NCBI RefSeq assembly: GCF_024868665.1
Contig: NC_079890.1
Coordinates: 38,559,372-38,623,371, forward strand
Reading direction: 5' to 3'
DNA length: 64,000 nt
Source: Triplophysa rosa
Taxonomy: Eukaryota; Chordata; Actinopteri; Cypriniformes; Nemacheilidae
A model generated the notes under the pieces. It was not told where the DNA came from. It made no database searches and was given only the letters and a program-made list of their open reading frames with translations. Shown piece by piece: positions 59,701 to 64,000 of the stretch; position 1 is the stretch's first letter, and each line of letters opens with the position of its first letter. The position numbers were made by a program, and so were the translations under genes.

Positions 59701-62700
59701 TTGTGTTCACGACCGCTTCTCATCTCAAAAGAGAAGGTCACCGTATCTCCTTCCACCTGAAGCACATTACACATCATTAATACACTTTCTTTGCTTTTCT
59801 GATATTCTTTGTCAGACATCATCGTGTTATTATTTTGGTAACCAAGTCATGACACTAATACAAATACACATGCATATACTGTATATATCTGATGTTCGTA
59901 TGCAGAAACGTGTTCTTCACCTTGACCAGATCTTTGGGCCAGCCGGTACCCAAGACACTGCGGCTTCCATAACCCATTGTGTTTCCTCCATACTCGCTCA
60001 CTTTGCGGCTGTTTGTGTTGGGTCCGGCGTAAATCACCAGCTGTGATCAACAACGTCAATAATTCAGCATCTTAGAAGCGGCCTTTAGTTTCTAGGATTT
60101 GACTTTTAAAATAAAAACCTTGTCATAGTCGTATTGGGAGGAGCAGCGCGGGTCAAAGCGCAGATACAGACAGCGAGCTCCGGGGATGTGTACCGTGTCT
60201 TTAAATTTGTAGTTATCTCTCACTGGATGAAGAGTTTCTACCGTCTTCCCAGCAGCCCATGGGGCGGGAATCTTGAGGCCGGTCAGAAAGCCTGGCTCCT
60301 CCCTCTCTTCCAGAATCTGGAAACTAAATTTAAAACAACCACATGTGATTCAATGTTTGTTTAAATGTGATCAGTTTTTTTCCCCAGAATGATAATGGAT
60401 AGATGCACTTTATAACATACATTAGCGCAACGAGATATTTTGAAATGAAATACCACAAATGTGAATATTGCATAGAATGAACAAAAATGAGATTTTAAAA
60501 GAGAAGAAGCATAGAGGAAGCGTAACTCTACTCTGTATCAGATGATTTGTTTAAGTGAATCATTGAAGTTTACTTTTTCGTTTGCAAACTTTAAACATGA
60601 TCCTCCGCATTTAAGAAACATTGATCTTTTTATATACTGTAAATATAAAAAAATGGAATATTTAGGGGTAAGAAAAAAACTGAATGACTCCTCTGAATCG
60701 CATTTCTTGTATGAATATTTAATTTGCTTTTAGCGTCTATAAGATGTACCTGTCATGTGATGGTGGTAGTTTGGAGGTCTGGTTAACAGGGGAATCTTCA
60801 ACAAACACAGGTGAATGTGTCTTCAGCAGTAAAGCCGTCTGTGTCAGGATTTAAGAACAGATTAAGAACCGTGTTGTTGCCTTAAGACACACAATGCTGA
60901 TATAGTGATATGGGGTAATATATCCACAATGCATGATAAATTCAATATTATTTTATTGGCGATACAAAATATTGTGTATATTGTGTTGATTGGACATCTG
61001 CAAAAATCATGCAGTAGACTCACTACATAAAATCAACAAATTTAATGATTCATTTACCACTCAAAAATGTTCATACTTTCATACTTAAAGGGGTCATATG
61101 GCACGAACACGTGTTTTCCTGTGTCTTTGGTGTGTTATAAGTTGCTCATGCATGTATTAGACACGTAAAATTGCTCAAATGAAAGTGTGGGAACAAAAGA
61201 TGCATTCTATGTAAAAGCGAATGCTCACCCAGACGTGCCTGAAACGCCTCGTGTAGCCACACCCCCACAAATCTACATCAGTTGGTGGTCTGATTTGACT
61301 AAGACCACCCAAATGTATTCGCAAGTAAGGTGGGCGTACCTGTCAGTACAGTTGAAGAGGAACCTGATGTTCTGAATATGGTAAGAGGCGTTACATTTCC
61401 ATCACACGCTTGCAGTATTCCACCAATCACTACACACTGGTGAACTGGCCAATCACAGCACACCTCGCTTTTCAGAGCCATGAGCTTTGTAAAAACTCTG
61501 TGCGTTTCAGAGAGGCGGGGCAAAGAGGAGATACAAACATGCACGGTGTGTGGAAAATACAGCGTTTTTGAGCCTTAAATCGTGTTTACACATCTAAAAC
61601 AAACTTTAGCCGTGTCATATGACCCCTTTAAAACACAGTACTTTGTCCTGTTATATTTTTGCAAAAAACACAAAATGCTTTTCTGCTCATTAGGGATGAG
61701 CAGTGTTTTGGTGGCACACACCTGACTGGTGTAGAGGACCAACTGAACCAGCTGAGGCATCAGAGCGTCGGCTAGCGTGAGCGTCTGCAGGTTCGGGTGC
61801 ATCAGTGACGTCAACAGAACCGGCAGCAGGTGACCCAACATCGTGGCTTTTGTCACCTGCTCGAGTCCCCTCAGTCTAAACATAGAATGACAAGAACTAC
61901 GCAAAGAAGACACACACACGCGTGAAGCTGTTCTGAACACGTGTGTGAGCACACACCTGGCTTCACGATCGCTGACGGTGCTGTTGATCAGAGCGTTCGT
62001 GACCTGCTGTAGGGTCTCCAGCACCTCATCGCATCCAACCAGAACTTTAGATGCCAGAGAGAGAATACTTGCCTGCAGCTCCTGACACAACACGCACATT
62101 CAACACACAATTGAATTTTGAATCATTCTTGTAACAACAAAGGCCAAAAGCGTGTTTTAGTGTGAAAGACGCTTCTGTGTTTGTGTGATAGTTTTAAAGG
62201 TTATGTTTACCTGTACCTTCATTGTTTCACCCTGTAGAGAGCTGTCGCTGTCGTCTCCATCATCAGGGTGGAGCAGGACTGTGTTACTGAGCAAATGATT
62301 CTGAACTGCCATTAAATACCGCAAGCTCGGAGACGCCACCTGTTTAGCGTGCAACGCAAGAGATGACGAACAAAAATGAATGATGAGGATCTGTAAGAAA
62401 CCTGAATGTTCTCGTCCTGTTATTTTGTGTAAAATGCGCTCATGTGGAAGTGACATACAGGCACCGTGGAGAGAAGCTTCTGGAGGTCTTCTTTAGAAAC
62501 GGTTTGACATTTGGTGATGAGGAGACATGATTCTCGTACGACGGTCTTCAGGATACACTGCAACAGTTCATCTTTCAATCTGCAGGAAAGAAGCGTACGG
62601 TGACACACCGCTGGATGTTTGTGCTGTATGTAAGACTATGAAAGCTGAAGTCATTACCTGTAGTGATCTTCATCTTCACTACAGAAGCGGTTCTTCTGCA

Positions 62701-63841
62701 GCTGGTTAGAAAGGTTGTTTAAGATCACATCACGTAACTGAGACAAACCCGTGTTTCTCTCGCCTGCGAAGCAAACATCATCACTGTAGATCATAGGTCG
62801 TGTTGAAGATGAAATCTGTAATCTGTGTGTATTTGAAAATGTACCTTCGGTGAAAACTAATTTCAGTAAATTGTTCAGTTCTGTCTCACTCTGGTATAGG
62901 GTGCTCAAACCCGAGCTGGTGAGAAAAACGTTAAACACTTATTAGGGTTAGACTTCAGGTTTGTTAAGTCTAAAATCAAAAGTTATAAATAAATATTATT
63001 GAAGATTTTAATTCATCTGAATTTAAACATTTCTCATCAAACTGACCCGAATCCAGATTATTTTACAATCTACATTCATTTACACCTCCATACACCTCAT
63101 GGATTTGACTCTAATCTATTTTAGGAGAAACATCTGAAACATGACTGAGATCTCCAATAAATTTCCAGAGACGTGAAAGAGCAACATCCGAACATTTTTC
63201 CTCCATCTAATTTAAAAAACTGACACGAGTACAGTGCTGATTCTGTACACACTATGCTGGAATTAAACTGGAGTGAATTTGTTCAAATGTAGATGACATT
63301 TGTGAATGCTGAATTAAAGGATTATTGTACCTGATTGCGAGACACACTTCTCTTTGGATATCCGCTTGAATCTGATCCAGTGGAGCCATCAGTAACTGCC
63401 AGAGCAAGAGTCCAGAGCGTCTGATGCTCTCACGGTTCTGTTCAGAGTTCAGATTGAAAAACTGGAAGACCACCTGCAGGAACACAGGAGAGTTTTATCC
63501 AATCACGGCTTATGAAAATACAACCTATAGAATCAACCTTCCAACAGCTGAATAAGCAGTGTCCGCACATTAAACATTTACCTGAAAGACAACCAGAATG
63601 CAGCGGATGATGCAGGTGTCTCCCTTCACCATGGCCTTCTCCATGACGTCGCAAATGGAGCTGAAATGACACGACTCCATGGGCTGTTTCCCGATGAAGG
63701 TGTTGAGGTGTAAAGCGCTGCTGGATGCCAGCGCGTTCAGCTGATGGATGCACATCGCACCCACGTGATGGAGGAGCTGGTTTATCACTTCAGACGTGTC
63801 AATCATGTCCTCTGTCAACATACAGATCGTGGTGCTCAGGT
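36673..63841 (-). CDS. hectd4: HECTD4, probable giant HECT E3 ubiquitin ligase, 3' 65 coding exons
   Basis: Sixty-five coding exons were delimited on the minus strand. They sum to 11,292 coding bases (about 3,760 residues) and end at a TAA (36675-36673) after AIHYREDPLSG. The first exon in the window (63841-63592) begins mid-protein (DLSTTIC...), so the 5' end, some hundreds of residues, lies off the right edge. HECTD4 is a predicted ubiquitin ligase that accepts ubiquitin from an E2 on a C-terminal cysteine; its substrates are poorly known. Identification rests on the C-terminal HECT domain and on long recognisable stretches. Segments are described in separate entries. Introns are rich in repeats but exons are intact with no frameshift, so the gene looks functional. 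One intron uses a GC donor (56521). Confidence 0.93.
37684..38171. mobile_element. 488-bp hAT-type element with perfect 8-bp duplication (sister of 27336-27822)
   Basis: Starts CAGTGTTGGGTAAGTTACT and ends AGTTACACCCAACACTG. GTCAGAGG flanks both sides (37676-37683 and 38172-38179). It lies in a hectd4 intron. Confidence 0.9.
41023..42733. other. hectd4 intron filled with repeat fragments
   Basis: An AGAACACAAAAGAAGACATTT fragment (about 41180-41310) is of the common cyprinid palindromic type. AT-rich unique sequence follows. About 42003-42451 carries inverted ends GGACGTGTTCACACTT and AAGTGTGAACACGGCC, a MITE of about 450 bp. Confidence 0.5.
42003..42451. mobile_element. About 450-bp MITE with GTGTTCACACTT inverted ends
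   Basis: The left end GGACGTGTTCACACTTCACTT matches the inverted right end TCAAGTGTGAACACGGCC. Target-site duplication not resolved. It lies in a hectd4 intron. Confidence 0.55.
42734..47368 (-). CDS. hectd4: hectd4 exons, central part B with large Ser-rich exon (10 exons)
   Basis: Exons: 47235-47368, 46943-47103, 46681-46862, 46356-46561, 45751-45881, 44991-45196, 44737-44916, 43398-44653, 43045-43252, 42734-42957. The 1,256-base exon is the largest in the gene. It encodes a folded-looking first third, then low-complexity sequence with a polyserine run ([14 protein letters not shown]), a basic patch (KRKKVKLKRDR), a helical middle (WFHRGLTLLLILRHL) and a Ser/Gly/Thr-rich tail. The basic patch could act as a nuclear localisation signal; that is speculation. 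The large GC-rich exon creates several long antisense open frames that are not genes. Confidence 0.85.
45366..45645 (+). repeat. Dispersed repeat, copy inverted relative to 59008-59242
   Basis: Contains ATGCACTTCCGTCCTG, AGACAGCTTGG and GTTAACTCCTCCCCTTCAAC; the reverse complement of the other copy carries the same blocks. It lies in a hectd4 intron. Confidence 0.75.
46120..46330. repeat. Cyprinid palindromic repeat fragment in hectd4 intron
   Basis: The block TTGTTCTGTTGAACGCAAAAT and the CAGTTCTGGGGCACTGGGGGACTA stretch resemble parts of the element at 7223-8362, which has the equivalent AACAGTTCTAGGGCACC. Confidence 0.5.
47400..48130. repeat. hectd4 intron with an interspersed repeat (about 47684-47965)
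   Basis: The minus strand reads TAAAGCAACACTAGAGAAC and GCTCACGGGCACCC, which I recall as a recurrent cyprinid repeat end. The remainder is unremarkable AT-rich intron. Confidence 0.4.
48163..51207 (-). CDS. hectd4: hectd4 exons, SPRY-like region and following (9 exons)
   Basis: Exons: 51104-51207, 50843-51004, 50571-50719, 50397-50476, 50125-50288, 48958-49195, 48728-48864, 48391-48517, 48163-48300. Exons 50571-50719 through 50125-50288 encode FYWEIEIISYGDSEDDSGP, VSFGFSPEAEKRDGAW, NNGRAVHYNG and GRVYFTYCGQRL: the strand pattern of an SPRY domain, a protein-interaction fold. Exon 48728-48864 encodes an acidic run (ADEDSDDEDDEDVPR). The last two exons carry EDHYALLVKAWETKVFPTI and a helical stretch. 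All junction phases agree. Confidence 0.85.
49200..50120. repeat. hectd4 intron, probable interspersed repeat
   Basis: Sequence such as ATTAAAGTCGGGGTAAACGC near 49306 and CTCAAGCGTTTTTTAAAAAAGC near 50003 could be the ends of one repeat. There is no host coding exon here. Confidence 0.35.
51210..52620. repeat. hectd4 intron with GGGTTTCCATC-type element(s)
   Basis: 52029-52602 has inverted ends CCGGGTTTCCATCC and GATGGAAACCCTG. A phrase ATTTATTCGGCAAATGCG with following TTTCCATCT occurs twice, near 51768 and 52440, so a second fragment of the family lies to the left. The open frame at 51595-51882 is not supported as a gene. Confidence 0.55.
52623..57189 (-). CDS. hectd4: hectd4 exons, central part A (14 exons)
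   Basis: Exons: 57045-57189, 56787-56953, 56522-56668, 55480-55664, 55258-55411, 54889-55169, 54308-54497, 54137-54218, 53837-54039, 53613-53748, 53340-53522, 53078-53242, 52831-53000, 52623-52738. The product is mainly helical-repeat sequence. Exon 53078-53242 encodes VVGTGVLDSVGVVISINEQ and KFPSCEYRRTSKASDM, a small beta-rich module. Exon 56522-56668 ends in CACCAG followed by GCAAGT, so its intron begins GC rather than GT; only this junction keeps the frame into the next exon (SEEQCLVRSG). Confidence 0.85.
54505..54888. repeat. hectd4 intron with AAAGCAGCTTTACAG-type fish repeat
   Basis: ATTCAATACAATTTGATTTG, then TTTCAAAGCAGCTTTACAG, is a very common fish interspersed motif (about 54518-54600). 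The rest of the intron is unremarkable. Confidence 0.5.
57348..63841 (-). CDS. hectd4: hectd4 exons, upstream third in window (19 exons, with CUB-like module)
   Basis: Exons in plus coordinates: 63592-63841, 63331-63473, 62845-62915, 62658-62763, 62459-62579, 62211-62339, 61957-62081, 61722-61875, 60750-60838, 60119-60323, 59921-60040, 59652-59756, 59371-59534, 58453-58698, 58183-58375, 57997-58101, 57815-57903, 57568-57737, 57348-57483. Most encode helical, leucine-rich sequence of the armadillo/HEAT-like kind typical of giant ligases. Exons 60119-60323 to 59652-59756 encode CLYLRFDPRCSSQYDYDKLV, IYAGPNTNS and VTFSFEMRSG, which resembles a CUB-like beta-sandwich also seen in other large ligase-type proteins; this domain call is my inference. 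Exon 58453-58698 carries a proline-rich linker. Confidence 0.85.
59008..59242 (-). repeat. Dispersed repeat, inverted partner of 45366-45645
   Basis: Contains GAAGGGGAGGAGTTAACGG, AAGCTGTCTAG and CAGGACGGAAGTGCATTTT. It lies in a hectd4 intron. Confidence 0.75.
61089..61627. mobile_element. 539-bp element with TTAA target duplication
   Basis: Ends AGGGGTCATATG and CATATGACCCCT are exact inverted repeats, flanked by TTAA on both sides (61085-61088 and 61628-61631). TTAA targets are used by piggyBac and Kolobok-type transposons. Non-coding; in a hectd4 intron. Confidence 0.75.
63040..63170 (+). repeat. Dispersed repeat, copy 3 (hectd4 intron)
   Basis: Contains AGATTATTTTACAATCTACA and TTCATTTACACCTCCATAC, then TTTTAGGAGAAACATCTGA, shared with the two mapk8ip1 intronic copies. 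Confidence 0.65.
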
Positions 63842-64000
63842 CTTAAAGTGCAGCAAGTCATTTCTTCTCCGACTATGTTTACACAGCCAGAACTGTGCAA
63901 ACACAGTTTTTCCCCAACACACACAAAACGGTCATCTAGCAAATATTCACAGAAAGTTCCATCATTTCCTCCACCTTAAATGACAAATGGTCATTTTTAA

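Noticed and set aside
1..64000. CRISPR array, operon or bacterial-type system
   Set aside because: The window is vertebrate genomic DNA with spliced genes. No regularly spaced short direct repeats with unique spacers were seen.

Overview
This is eukaryotic DNA from a teleost fish, most likely a cyprinid (carp, goldfish or zebrafish relatives). The signs are spliced genes with GT-AG introns, vertebrate gene families, and a dense load of short hAT-like and other DNA transposons of kinds common in cyprinid genomes. There is one 100-base assembly gap (15195-15294) and one ambiguous base (13115).

Layout. Positions 1-2110 hold the 5' part of a non-LTR retrotransposon on the minus strand (esterase, endonuclease, start of reverse transcriptase). 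Positions 2547-7142 carry a small multi-exon gene of a fish SAMD3-like family, flanked on both sides by clustered GCTGGGTT/AACCCAGC motifs, as if it sits inside a mobile element. From 7.2 to 21 kb there is almost only repeat DNA. Its centre is a nested composite at 11736-19674: outer inverted repeats enclose a THAP-domain exon, which is split by a second inverted-repeat element, which in turn contains an endogenous retrovirus fragment. The retroviral pol reads RNase H, integrase, then a TARG1/OARD1-like macro domain in one open frame, and is the most unusual item in the window.

From 21.7 to 30.9 kb the plus strand carries a complete 12-exon mapk8ip1 (JIP1) gene. Convergent to it, on the minus strand at 32.15-33.88 kb, is the 7-exon mitochondrial ribosomal protein gene mrpl21. 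From 36.67 kb to the right edge the minus strand carries the last 65 coding exons that I could delimit (about 3,760 codons) of the giant HECT ubiquitin ligase gene hectd4; its 5' end lies beyond the window.

The three host genes are not a pathway; they are neighbours. JIP1 scaffolds JNK signalling and kinesin cargo, MRPL21 belongs to the mitochondrial large ribosomal subunit, and HECTD4 is a predicted E3 ubiquitin ligase. All exon boundaries were placed by eye from reading frame, splice consensus and remembered family similarity. No alignment or database search was run.
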